Assembly: GCA_963969345.1 (NCBI GenBank)
Contig: OZ017766.1
Location: forward strand, 4,588,001-4,652,000
DNA: 64,000 nt
Reading direction: 5' to 3'
From: Turbatrix aceti
Taxonomy: Eukaryota; Nematoda; Chromadorea; Rhabditida; Panagrolaimidae
Translations under genes and position numbers: made by a program
Part shown: in pieces, positions 1 through 10,419 of the stretch
Numbering within the stretch: position 1 is the stretch's first letter
Layout: each line of letters starts with the position of its first letter
The notes under the pieces: generated by a model
Told to the model about the DNA's origin: nothing
What the model saw: only the letters and a program-made list of their open reading frames with translations
The model's database searches: none

Positions 1-1171
1 GTTACAAAAAATTAGAAAAAAATTTCATTGGCTTAATTTTTTTTAGCAATTTTTTGTGAGTTTTTTTGATACTAAAATTTTTATGATAAAAAATGGGAAC
101 AATAAAATTTCTATTTTTTTCATTTTTTTAGGTAACGGTGAGTATTTTTTTAATATGGGCTGATTAATTTTTGTTTGTTTTTTTAATTTTCTTTAAAGGC
201 ACAATATAACGTGTTTTTTTCTTATTACAGAGCAATATTCACGCATCAAACCAGCTGCTCTCGAAAAATACCGTTAGAATTCAGCAGTAACAGACAACAA
301 AGCCTAAAAATGTAAGTTTTGGCAAATATCATGTATTATTGGCTTCATAAACTTTTGCAGCACTCTACCAATCCGATGACGCTCACTCAACTTCATGCTA
401 CCGATCGTCATGACTTCGTTGTGGACGGAAGCCAAAGTTTTGCTAAGCATCCACAGCTAAAAACTGTCAAAAATGGTAGCCAGTGCAAAACTTTGCTCTT
501 CCACCACTTCCAATGGAACGACCAACTTTTCGTCTCAAAATATCAAAAATTTGCATGATAAGTTTTGTTTTGGCACAACGAGCTCGGCATCCACAGTCGT
601 CGACTGTAAAATGGTCGCTGAAGCATAATTTGTGCCAAACATGTGTTTGTATGAATCACATATGATTCATATATATCTACCAGCAAAAAGGAGAAAAATT
701 TTCCTCAGAAGTATATATGAATCATATATACTTCATATAAAAATCATATTAAATTCACATATGCGGGGTAGGAGATTCATATATGAAACTGTTACCCGCA
801 TATATGAACCCAATATGCCGCCTATATGAAAAATAAAAGTCCGTGATAGTCACTTTTCTTCCTCGGAGATGCAAAACAACAGAGAACGATAGTTCAACTG
901 GCATCACTAACTGTTTTGCCAGGAAGTTGTTTATATCGCGGTTTCCGGAAGATCAGCAGCCATTTCCGCCGCCAGTCAAGTCTACAGGACGGATTTTGCA
1001 CGCTGCAACGCCCGCGGCTGGCTGATAGGATTGGGGAATAACAATGGGATCTTCTGGGCTTTGTCAGGCTACGCTATCGTCCGTGCCGCTTTGCTCGTCG
1101 ACGTTGACGTTGACGTTGTGCGTGTCGATCGATCTTTTGTAAAATTTGCTTCAGGCTTCAGGTTTCAGGTG
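1..1171. other. AT-rich non-coding region upstream of the peroxidase gene
   Basis: No coding gene is supported here. The first 300 bases are dominated by A and T runs. The short open frames lack codon bias and do not join to anything recognisable. The stretch from about 655 to 830 is a separate repeat. GC content rises after about 900, and a short GTTGAC tandem lies near 1095-1115, shortly before the peroxidase start at 1172. The 3' part presumably holds the peroxidase promoter, but no clear TATA element is seen. Confidence 0.6.
655..830. repeat. Cluster of palindromic ATATATGAATCATATATA-like units
   Basis: Variants of the palindrome ATATATGATTCATATATAT or its shortened forms (GATTCATATATGAAA, CATATATGAACCC, CTATATGAAA) recur about every 20-50 bases in this segment. 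Spacing is irregular, so this is a clustered short palindrome rather than a clean satellite. No coding potential is visible. Confidence 0.6.
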
Positions 1172-3593
1172 ATGCAGGTGGAGGCGCTCTTGCTCTGCCT
1201 TGTGGGGGTCCTTCTTTGCCGTAAGTCTTTTAAAGTCGGTTTGCAGAAGAAAGTCTATGCCAAGAGTCATTTTTAGCCAGCCAGGGTCTACAATGCTCGG
1301 ATGGAAACCAGTTCTGCCAGTTCTGGGCGATGGCCGGCGAGTGCTCCAACAATCCGAGATTCATGCTTACCCAGTGCGCGCTCTCGTGCGGTCAATGCGT
1401 CCGAAGCGCTGTCTCGCCCCAGGTCTTCACCTCGATCAATACGGCCGTCAATCGACCGGAAAAAACGAAGCAGCCGGACTGCTCGATCGAGATTCCTACG
1501 AGGGCGACTTTCTCGGTCAATAGCTACAACGAAGAGGTCGCCAGAAATCTCTGTGGTCGCGAACTGCCGGAAAACATCTGCTCGCACAATAAATGCTTTC
1601 ACGAACACTACCGCACCATCGACGGCTCGTGCAACAGCCTCACGAGGTCCACACAGGGCGCGGCGTACACACCTTTTATCCGCCTCCTCAAGGCCCACTA
1701 CGTGGACGGCATCGGCGAGCCCGTCGGACTGCGAGAAGACGGTTTCCCCAACCCCCGTCTTGTGACGCGTTTTCTCATCTCGTCCGCCACGTCCCTGTCC
1801 TCCTCGGCAAACAGCCTGGTCATGCAGTTTGGACAGTTTTTGAGCCATGACATGACCCGAAACACCCTTTTTGTCTGCACTGAAGACTGTCAAACAAACC
1901 AAAAATGTTCGCCCATTTTTCTGGCGCGAGGTGACCCAAAGTGAGTTTCCAAGGTGCTTTTGGGGGCAATTTAGGATTTGTTTTTTACTTCAGGCGACGT
2001 CAGAAACGGTGCATCGCGTTCTTCAAGTCAGCCCCCTGGTGCGGTTCACGGAAGCCTTTCGAGCAGCTCAACATGAACACGGCGTTCATCGATGCCTCAG
2101 CTGTAAGCTCTGTCATCTAAAATTTTTTCTATCTGTGTTTTCAGGTGTACGGCAGCGATCCGGTAGCCGAAAGGTCTCTTCGAGACTCCCGAGCCAATTT
2201 CCTCCTAGACACATCTCGTTTTCACGACAACATGTTCCCGGTCTTCCACGGACAGTTCAGCACCGGTGACGATCGAGGCAACCTTTTCGCGGGCCTGACT
2301 ACGCTACACACGCTCTTCGTCCGCCTGCACAACAACATAGCATCCCGACTGCAGCACCAGAACCCGGCCTGGCACAGCGAGAAAACTTACCAGGAAACGC
2401 GAAAGATCGTCGGCGCTTATTTTCAGTCGATCACGTACAAGGAATTCCTCCCTGCCCTGTTAGGATCCCCTTTTTCGGATCTCGTCCCACCGTACCAAGG
2501 CTACCAGCCATCCATCAACCCCTCGATCAGCAATGAATTTGCGGGAGCCGCTTATCGTCTGCACGGGTTCATCCAGGAACACTACCCGCTCATCGACGGC
2601 CGACGACGGCAAGTCGGCAACCTGAGATTCCTCAACGGCCTCGGAGGCTCGATGGTGGCTGACCACCTGCAGCGCTTCGGCACTGACCTCCTCCTTCGAG
2701 GGCTTATGGCCACCCCCGCCCGCAAGCCCCAGCGAATCACTACTCAGGTCACGGAGGAGTTCTTCAACAACTTTGACCTTGCTTCAATCAACATCCGCCG
2801 CGGCCGGGAGCACGGCCTCCGACCGTACAACGACTACCGCGAGCTCTGCGGTCTGCCTCGTCTGACGAGTTTTAACGACTGGCCCGAAGTCGGGGATCCA
2901 GCGGTGCGCAAGCGCGTGCAAGAGCTTTACAAGGAACCCGAATTCATCGACCTCTACGTCGGCGGAATCATCGAAGAGCCCACAAACGGGGCTCTTATTG
3001 GGCCGACTTTCAGTTGTATTATTGCCGAGCAGTTTGTTCGCACGAGGGATGGTGACAGGTGAGTGCACATGCTTTAGAGTCTGGTTGGTGGATGAATCAC
3101 TGCACAGATCGTTTTTGCGAACAATGTGACTCATCAGTGCCTTTGACCTTGATGCAAACTGACACCCTACCATGTCCAAACAAGTATCATCCTTGTTTGG
3201 ACACAAAACAAACAAAACAGGTTCATGAAATCCAAATCTGGCTTTTGAATCTTTGATCTGTCTGAAACAGACATTTTTTCTGATAAAGCGTGAAATTTTT
3301 TTTCTGAAAATTTTTCAGAAGCCGGTTTCCAGAATTCGGCATCTGAAAAATCTTTTTTGACTCAAAACAGCCAATGAGGTTTCAGATTCTACTACGAGAA
3401 TCCGGATGCCTTCACACCTGACCAGCTGGCAGCCCTGCGCAAGATCAAGTTTGCCTCCGTGCTCTGCGAAGCGAGCGAAAACTTCACGCGCGTCTCGCCG
3501 ACTTCGTTCCTCATAGACCAAACGGGCGCTTCCGAAGTTCCCTGCTCGTCGCTGCCGATTCTCGACCTCCGGCCGTGGATCAACGACGCCTGA
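1172..3593 (+). CDS. Secreted ShKT-domain animal heme peroxidase
   Basis: Five exons: 1172-1220, 1277-1940, 1994-2102, 2145-3058 and 3386-3593, giving 647 aa. Residues 1-16 form a signal peptide. Residues 23-57 are an ShKT cysteine domain with the usual GEC..NP..M..C..SC..C pattern. The rest is an animal heme peroxidase: the phrase IDGSCN, a distal-heme segment FGQFLSHDM with His at about 207, the catalytic-arginine loop RRGREHGL at about 495, and QLNMNTAFIDASAVYGSD. Family members use hydrogen peroxide to cross-link tyrosines in cuticle or matrix, or act in defence; nematode members include SKPO-type proteins. The residue just before the distal His is Ser, where myeloperoxidase has the Asp that esterifies heme. 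The start at 1172 is chosen because it gives a signal peptide and the splice restores a proline codon before the ShKT domain. Confidence 0.93.
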
Positions 3594-4002
3594 TGGCAGC
3601 AAGCCGTGCCAACTGATGCCTTCCTTGCCGATAAAGTCATATTTGTGCCTGTCTGAGCGTGTCTGTGTCGGTGTGTCAAAAAAGTGGTCTCTGATTCATT
3701 TATCTGCGCGCGAGAAGCCCGATGCATCATCAATCACGGGAACGAACGAGAATCGCCAGTTCCCCTGACTGAGCGCGACGGGGAAAACAAATTGCTGTCC
3801 TCTCCTCTCCGCTGCTGTTAGTAGGTCGTCGTCGTTGTCGTCTTCAGTGATGATAACCGAGACGATCCCATATCCGTGTCCGGTACAGTCCACTCTTGCC
3901 CCTGAATCTGGGTCGAGAAGCGTCATCGCCTTATATAGCGCGCTAGGTCGGGAGCAGTGGTAGATCAGACCAGACGCGATCGCAAAAGTCAATCCAGTCG
4001 AT
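3594..4002. other. Gap between peroxidase and first DB-module gene
   Basis: The first part is the presumed 3'UTR of the peroxidase gene; no strong AATAAA is seen. The second part is the promoter of the DB-module gene, with a TATA box close to its start. No gene is supported in either strand. Confidence 0.6.
3931..3940 (+). promoter_or_regulatory. TATA box (TTATATAGCG) of the DB-module gene
   Basis: A TATATA core lies 72 bases upstream of the ATG at 4003 in otherwise GC-balanced DNA. That is a normal distance for a highly expressed gene with a short 5'UTR. This is inference from sequence and position only. Confidence 0.55.
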
Positions 4003-4461
4003 ATGCGGTGTACCGTCGTCGTGCTGCTCGTCGCCGCGCTTGTCGCGCTCGCCTACGCGGATGAGGCCAACAAGCGCCTCAAGAAGTGCTGCGCCAAGCT
4101 GAAGGACGACGACCAGGAGTGCGTGACGCGCTTCTGCGACTTTGACTCCATCTCGCAGACCAACGTCCTCAACTACCTCAGCACGTGTACCGAGCGCGGT
4201 GACACCGTCGGCCACATGTGGGACTGCGCCAGCTCCCGCGTCGATCACAGCAAGTGCTGCGAGGTGAGTTGTTACAAAAACTGATTTTTAATCCTTTATC
4301 CCGCTAAACTCAATCGTTTTCAGGCAAAGGGCATCACGGGCAAGTGCCTCGAGTACTGCACGGCCCACGACGGCGTGCCGACCAACTACCTGAACTACCT
4401 CTTCTGCCTAGAGAACTTCAACGAGATCCGCGACTGCTTCAAGGACTACATTGAGAAGTAA
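4003..4461 (+). CDS. Secreted DB-module protein (nematode DB domain)
   Basis: Two exons, 4003-4263 and 4324-4461, give 132 aa. The first ~19 residues form a signal peptide ending near AYA. The remainder is one DB module: paired cysteines (KCC, KCCE), the conserved phrases RFCDF, GHMWDCASS and IRDCF, and about ten cysteines. The DB module is a nematode-specific extracellular domain; some family members bind Ig-type receptors, but no biochemical role can be read here. The intron falls just after the HSKCCE motif. The next gene is an intronless paralogue on the same strand, so this is a tandem duplication. A TATA box precedes the gene. Confidence 0.93.
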
Positions 4462-4781
4462 AGTGCCCAGCCATGTCTGACTTACCCCTTAACTTATCTG
4501 TGCTGGTGTAATTGTTAATAGCGAGTAAAAAGCGACCGCCGCCAGAGAAAGGCACACGGGAGTTGGTCGTTCGCAGGCTCGCAGCTGAGCTGCGGCCGCG
4601 GCCAGGGACAGACGGAACGTAGTCAGAAACCAGAAACTGGTTGGGCGAGCGGGCAGGGCAGGGCTATCAGTTTACAGTTGCGTGCGCAGTTGCCCCGGGG
4701 GCGATGACGCGCGAATCCTTCTCCGACCGCGCGCAAGCGAAGCGGTGGTGGCCGGCAATCATTTTTCTGCTATCCGTGGAC

Positions 4782-5300
4782 ATGGTCGTCGTCACGCAGC
4801 TCTGCGTCTTGCTGGCGTGCGGGCTCTCGGTCGCCGGCCAGAACCTCTTCAACCTCTTTCCGGGCCTCCAGCTGCCCAACATGAGGCCACCACCGCCGCG
4901 CAGCCCCGCGCTCCCGCCTGTACAGCGCCACGGACGCCCTGCCAATGAGAAACTCCACGCGTGCTGTCGCAAGCTGCCGGACGCGGATCTCGAGTGCAAG
5001 CGTCGATTCTGTGATTTCAGCGCGCTCAGCTCCAACAACGTACTCGGCTTCCTCGGAACTTGTGCTTCGAGAGGCCCGACGGTGGGCCAGATGTGGGATT
5101 GCGCGAGTTCGCGCGCCGACCACCGCCCCTGCTGCACGGCACTCGGCGTCCAGGGACAGTGCATGGCCTACTGCGAGACGACCAAGGGCGTGCCAACTGA
5201 TTACGTCAAGTATCTCGTCTGTCTTGGGGATTTCAACAAGATCCGCGACTGCTTCCAGCGCCACCTCGAGGAGCACCCCAACCTCAAGGGCGACCTGTGA
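4782..5300 (+). CDS. Secreted DB-module protein, intronless paralogue
   Basis: Single exon, 172 aa from the ATG at 4782. The reading frame is open back to 4641, but the start at 4782 gives a clean signal peptide (MVVVTQLCVLLACGLSVAG), so I prefer it. After a short proline-rich linker (about residues 33-48) there is one DB module with HACCRKL, RRFCDF, GQMWDCASS and IRDCFQ. The order of motifs and most cysteines match the gene 320 bases upstream. It lacks the intron that interrupts the neighbour after the CC motif and has a longer linker and C-terminal tail. It is very GC-rich. Function is unknown beyond a likely extracellular role. Confidence 0.9.
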   Translation: MVVVTQLCVLLACGLSVAGQNLFNLFPGLQLPNMRPPPPRSPALPPVQRHGRPANEKLHACCRKLPDADLECKRRFCDFSALSSNNVLGFLGTCASRGPTVGQMWDCASSRADHRPCCTALGVQGQCMAYCETTKGVPTDYVKYLVCLGDFNKIRDCFQRHLEEHPNLKGDL

Positions 5301-5495
5301 ACCGTGAAACATCTCTGCAGTTCGCTAATTGATTGTACATTGCGTATTTCTTTTTTCTTTTTACTTTTTTTTCAAGACGACAGTCAGATTGATAAACCAG
5401 GATTGAGGCCGGTAAAAAAGGATGATTCCTCGTTGGTGGGATTCAGAGCGCCGAGATCGGCCAGGATGGGGATCTAAAATTGCAATGACGTTGTT

Positions 5496-6514
5496 TCATG
5501 TCGAAAAGGCAGAACGCCTCACAAAAGCCGGAATGCGATAGCCATTGACGTCAATTTCAGTATCAAAAACAAAAACAGCCAAGTTCTGTTCGCTCGCTGA
5601 ATTGCAGGTGTGGCTGTCGTCTTCGTCTCCGCCGACAAAATCTTTGCTGGGGTCGAAAAGTGCGTCTCCAGTGTCCGGGAACCGTAAGACCAGATTCGCT
5701 TGTCTGTCAGGGCTCACAAACCTGCGCAAAGCTAAATTTGAGTCAATCTGGAGTCGCCAGTCGGACACCGAGCTTTGAGGCTTCCAGAAGAATGGGTCGC
5801 CGATGATCACCGAGCCGAAGGCCCACGGACAAACCAGCACTGCAGAAAAAACGCGTGAATCGAGCACTTTTTGCACATGCGAATAGGAATCTTTCTTCAG
5901 AAAACAACAAAAGTGCAGCTCAACGGATTTCAGACACTTTACGGTGACCCATTTCACGCGCCGATCGAAAAATCACGCTATTTCAAATAGTTGTTTTTTT
6001 TCGTATGTGCTATAGCGTTCGGGGCAATAAATTGCATGTGATTGAGAAAACAGGGATGAGCAAAACTGTTCAAAGCGGATCTTTCGCCCGGTCGGTCTGT
6101 GACCGGTTCCGCCCAGAAAGGCAGAAATCCAGAAAACGACCTACCCTGATTTCCAGCGAATGCCGCGAGTTGCCGGATAGTCAGGTCGGTCGTGAGCACG
6201 ACGACGTATCGTGGCCCGAAGAATCCGGCAAACAGAGGGCCGTAGATCTCGGAAAAAGCCTTCAGCCCATCGGAGAAACCGTTAAAATCCTCAAAAGCAT
6301 CCAGGACGCCCCGATGAGCCGAGTACGCGCGAATAGGCTCGGCGGGTGGCAGGAGGATGGCCTCGAGCGTTTCGAGCTGTCCTCTAAACTTTGGCCCCGG
6401 GATCGTGGTGTAGTCGACCGGCGGAGGCTTATAGAGCCGTTCCCAGATCTTTATGAAGACAAATAAACCCGAAAAATTGAGAACAAAGTAAACAATGACT
6501 TGGAGAAACGCCAT
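5496..6514 (-). CDS. Short membrane-anchored protein with cytochrome P450-like N-terminus
   Basis: Two exons, 6514-6145 and 5839-5496, join in phase to give 237 aa. Residues 1-25 are a hydrophobic anchor, followed by a basic stretch, IPGPK at about 39-43 and IYGPLFAGFFGPRYVVVLTTD, the order seen at the start of microsomal cytochromes P450. The second exon (WAFGSVIIGDPFFWKPQ and onward, then an acidic tail) does not resemble P450. No oxygen-binding helix, ExxR or cysteine heme loop is present, and no more P450 exons lie before the DB genes. It could be a truncated P450, a chimera, or an unrelated family that only looks like P450 at its N-terminus. It lies 91 bases downstream of the GST-like gene on the same strand. 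Confidence 0.5.
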
Positions 6515-6605
6515 CGCTCAGAAATCGAGAAAGCAAGTCGATCGCTGAACTGATATCGAGCACGTCTGAGGTGATAAGCGCCGTGCACGCAACCTGCACG
6601 ACCCG

Positions 6606-7497
6606 CTACATGGAGTAGTCCTCGAAGAAGACCGAATTGGGAACTGGGTAAAACCCGCGTCTGTCGTCAGGGACTTCGACGCGGACAGGAAGCGTTTCGG
6701 GGTTTCCTTAAAACGCAAAATGCTTCGGAAGAGCAAAAAAAAACAATTCTTACGCAAAAACGGTTCGATAACATCGATTCGAGGGACCTCGCAGAAGGAA
6801 TAAGCCCGATCGCGCCATTCCAGGACAATCCAGGGGGTTCCTAGCGCCTAAAAAATTTTGAGCTATCGATTTAGGCCCCAAATAAGGTAAAAACCAACGT
6901 AGCAGTTCACAAGTGCATTCGTAGTGCCCAGGAGCAGAGAAACGTTCGCCGGAGTCTCCACGCGAGCCAGCAGATCGTCCATCTCGCGGAAGGAGACGCC
7001 GATCTCCCGGCCGATTCGGTGCATGCGAGCCACCTTGGTCACCGGAAAGTCGTTGAGCCAGACGCGTTCAAAGAAGGCATCTACAAAGGACAGAAAAAGC
7101 GGATGGCCAATGCGCTTCAGATGGACGAGAAAAAGCAGGGAGGAAATGGAGCGTTTGTCGAGGAGATCGCCTCCCTGAAAAACATACTTTTTTACGCCTT
7201 GCCCCTTGTTAGTTAGCGTCCCCCTACCAAAAACAATCCCTCCGCAGGCGCTTTCAAGCCATACAGCTCGGCCATGGAGTTGAGTTCCCTGCCGATGTAC
7301 GCGCGTTGCTGGGCGCAGATGCCGTCGTAGAGCGAGCCCCGCGCGCAACGGAAGATCTTCGGGCCAATGACCGGCACATGGTCCACCTGGACGTCCGCCA
7401 GCGCCCTCCACCGAGGCAGCCGACGTGCCAGCAGCTGGTGGGCCAGGTACGAATGGGGGCAGAGGATGTCAAAGTGGAACGCGACCCGCAGAGCCAT
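6606..7497 (-). CDS. Glutathione S-transferase kappa-like (DsbA-fold) protein
   Basis: Four exons, 7497-7228, 7174-6895, 6840-6754 and 6706-6606, give 245 aa. The N-terminus FHFDILCPHSYLAHQLLAR matches the betaalpha unit of the kappa-class GST/HCCA isomerase family, which normally reads YD..SPYS. Later parts agree: RAYIGRELNSMAELYGL, a helical insertion, then TTNALVNCYVGTPWIVLE near the usual G-x-P strand. Kappa GSTs conjugate glutathione in mitochondria or peroxisomes. The ATG directly follows a TTTCTGCAG acceptor with no upstream donor of its own, so the message is probably trans-spliced. It sits 167 bases after the mdt-15 stop. Exon 3 uses an acceptor inside GCGCTAG rather than the nearer TTTTTTAG, because only that keeps frame. 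Confidence 0.75.
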
Positions 7498-7506
7498 CTG
7501 CAGAAA
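7498..7506 (-). promoter_or_regulatory. Probable trans-splice acceptor at the GST-like start codon
   Basis: On the minus strand TTTCTGCAG abuts the ATG directly. With 167 bases to the upstream stop codon on the same strand, this fits a spliced-leader acceptor inside a polycistronic unit. Which spliced leader is used cannot be told from DNA. Confidence 0.5.
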
Positions 7507-7664
7507 GCGATTCAGCCTTTTTCGCCCGCGCAAACGTCCTCGAAGTACCCGCGTCTCGAAACGCTTCCTTTCCCACCGGTCAAAGGCGTGCGTCTCTGTT
7601 AATCTTTATATCCCCTTTCTACCCGCACCCCGGAGTGCAGGTGCACCCCCGAATCGAAGCATCA

Positions 7665-10419
7665 TCACATGTTCATGTCGCTGTGGTTCAGCAGCTCCAC
7701 GCCGCCGTTGTGGACGACGTCGACGCAGTACCGAACGGCGGCGACCACATCGCTGATCTTGTGAAGCGAAACGCCGCAGAGCGCGCGCTCGTTCATCTTG
7801 GCGGATACGCGGTCGTAGAAGGACGTCGAGTAATCGCTTACGACAGGTGGCTTGAGGATGTCGTAGGTCACCGGCTTCGTGGGGTAGTCGCGAGGCACCT
7901 GGATTCTCAGTTCAGGGCACTTTCGCTGGCTGTTTGGCTGAAAAAGACGACCGAATCAAGAAATGCCGTTCCAGAGATGAGGTGAACATTTTTTGTTCAT
8001 GCATCGTAATTTATAAAAACTGTGCCCTGACCGTAACCCCGGCCCACTCACCTTGGTAGCGTCAACGATAATCGGCAGGTAGGGAGCGTATACGGAGATC
8101 GGCGGAAAGTCGGGATCAAATCGGTGTGGAAACATGCGCAACTCGACGACGGCTGCCGCAGGCATTCGCACGGGATTGCCCATGATCGCTTCGACGTCGT
8201 AGGGCACGCAGCACGCGTGGGTGCAATTTTCCTCGGAGTGGAGTTTTTTGAGTTTCTTATCTGAAAATTACCTGGCCAGGTAAATCGACCACCCACTCTC
8301 GCGGGAACCCACCTGGTTTGGTGAATGGCCCGTGTTCGGGTATGAAGAGTGAGCGTTCCATGAGGTTCGCCTGGTCGTCGGTCAGGAGGGCAGCGCCGAC
8401 GTCGTCGTCTTTGTTCCGCGCGACAAATTTTTCAAACGCGTTCGCGACGAAGGATTCCGTCGCGTTGCGCTCTTCGTCGAGATTTCCGAAGCGTGCTCGT
8501 TTCTCGGGAGGCTCTTCGTCGTTCTCCGGCATGTAGACGTCCGCAGCGCCTTCTTCGGGGTCTCCGTCGACGCGTTCGATGACGTGGAGCGGGTGGAGCT
8601 GAGAAGAAGCCCGCATCCAGCCGACGTCCGCCCGCATTCGTCGCTCGACGTCCTCCCTGATCGAAGATGGCTTTTCTTCGGCGTCGTCGTCCAATTCGTC
8701 GTCGGAGACAACCTCGACTTCTTTGGTCCTGAACATGCCCTGGCCGATGCCGTCGTCGGGGCCTTCAGCTTTTATCCGGTACGAAGTCGGCACTCTGAAA
8801 GACAATTGGCATCAAGGAAAGACAAACAGCCGGTTTTTTTGTTCTTGAACGAACACGAACAGATTTTTTTACGAATTGTTTCCCCGAGTAAAAAAACGAA
8901 AAACTGGTAGTCCACATTTTTTTTCGTTTCGGATAACAGTTTTTCTAATTTTTCCCGCCAAAAATTTGATTGATAGTTTTTCTTTTTTGATAAATAAAAT
9001 TTTGACACAGTTAACCTAATTTAATCCCAATTTTTGTGCGTTTTATATGTTTTGGAAATTTATCTTTATGCGCAAACGATTTTTTTAAATTAATCGTTCG
9101 TAAATTTAAAAAAAATTTGTGCCCGAACAAACACGAAACATCAAATTTGTTCGAAAACGTTCATCCAATCATAAAAGCTTCCCAAAAATCGAAACCAACC
9201 TAATACGGTACTGCTCGAAGGCGTCGTACGGATCAGAAGGCAGCATTGGAATTTCGTCGCGCTCCGCAGCGCGAAGAGTTTCTAGGACCTGTTTGAGGCC
9301 GATATTGATATCGTAGCGCTCCTTGAGTCTGAGCACGTTTTTGGTGAGCTTTTCAAAAAGAGTTATAGGCACACTGCGTTTGCCGTCCATGATGGAGATA
9401 ACCTTGGCGAGAGTATCTGCGCTTTTGTCGTGATCCACGTTCATCCGGAGACTCAGGTGAGTCGCCGTCTCCCGGTACAACTTGAGATTCTGAAGCGCAG
9501 CCTGGTATTCAGGCGTCGATTGCTGTGCCTCGACGGAGGACGGCTGCTGCAGAGGCCGTCCTGAGGGCGTGGGAGCCCGGCCGACGCTGGCAACCTGCGC
9601 GGCGGGAACTGCCGGTGATCGACCTGCCACGGAGAGAGGACCCTGCGAGTTTGGAGGCTGTTGTCCGCCGCCGACTGCGGGAGAGCCTTGGAGAGGCACG
9701 GACGGTGATGGGACCATCAGCGGCTGAGGACTGGGCCCCGGGAAGCCGGGCTTCATCGGCGTGCCCTGCTGCTGCTGGGCAGGTGAGGCCACCTGGCCGG
9801 GGAAGTTGGGCGACGGCGCATGGTTTGAGCCGGGTCTCTGGACTCTGCTGGAAAGAAAAAATTGAATTTTACAGGTCAGAAAACTCGCGCGAACAATCAG
9901 CGGCAAGGAAAAAAATAAAACAAACTCACATCATGCCACCGCCCATCTGTTGCATTTGCTGGGGAGAAGGCACTCCAAAGGGCGGCCCCATGGGCATCCG
10001 AACGCCCTGGGGCCCCATCGGAACGCCCATCATTCGGCCCGCAGGACTGGTCGTTGTCCGCGCTTTCTGCTGTTGCTGTAAGGATCCCGGAGCTCAGAAG
10101 AGCGCAAAACAACCGGTATAAAACCCACCATGAACGAGAAAAGTGCCCTGTATCGAGCCTCGTTGTTCGGCAATTTCTCGACATGAGCCCGAACCTCGGC
10201 CGGCAGCCGAGCCATCAGTTCTGGCACGTTGGCACGAAATTCCGGAGACAGCCACGGGGGCTGCTGGGATTTGACATTCATCTGCATCGGTCCCTGCTGG
10301 AGAAAAACTCGGATTACGTTCACTACGCGCATCTACGAAAAACTCACCATGCCCATGGGCGGCATTTGGGACATCATGTACTGAGCCGGCACCTGCTGAC
10401 GAGGATCGGGATAACTCAT
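7665..10419 (-). CDS. mdt-15: Mediator complex subunit 15 (MED15/MDT-15)
   Basis: Seven exons: 10419-10348, 10296-10129, 10075-9930, 9847-9200, 8794-8313, 8260-8052, 7937-7665; 665 aa. Residues about 38-80 (WLSPEFRANV..) resemble a shortened KIX activator-binding domain. A Met/Pro/Gln-rich linker follows, then a helical block (QAALQNLKLYRETATHLSLRM) and an acidic central region. The C-terminus has the MED15 signature ELRIQVPRDYP and a last helix close to ..ISDVVAAVRYCVD. MED15 connects transcription factors with RNA polymerase II; in C. elegans it supports lipid-metabolism and detoxification genes. The 8312-8261 intron starts earlier than the obvious GTAATT, because only the CCAG|GTGGGT donor keeps frame. 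Intron 4 is swollen by the palindromic repeat. It is shorter than C. elegans MDT-15. Confidence 0.88.
8840..9165. repeat. Dispersed GTTCGTTCGCGAAC-type repeat, mdt-15 intron 4
   Basis: The 405-base intron holds several partial palindromes (TTGAACGAACACGAACAG, GAACAAACACGAAACATC) embedded in AT-rich DNA. It belongs to the same family as copies at 14050, 17015, 21615, 22805, 33395 and 54270. Confidence 0.55.

Noticed and set aside
1288..1902. Long minus-strand open frame opposite peroxidase exon 2
   Set aside because: It mirrors a GC-rich coding exon, has no recognisable content and no splice context.
9897..10121. Plus-strand frame across mdt-15 exons 3 and 4 as a separate small gene
   Set aside because: The minus strand gives a phase-consistent mdt-15 model with correct MED15 ending; the plus frame has no support.
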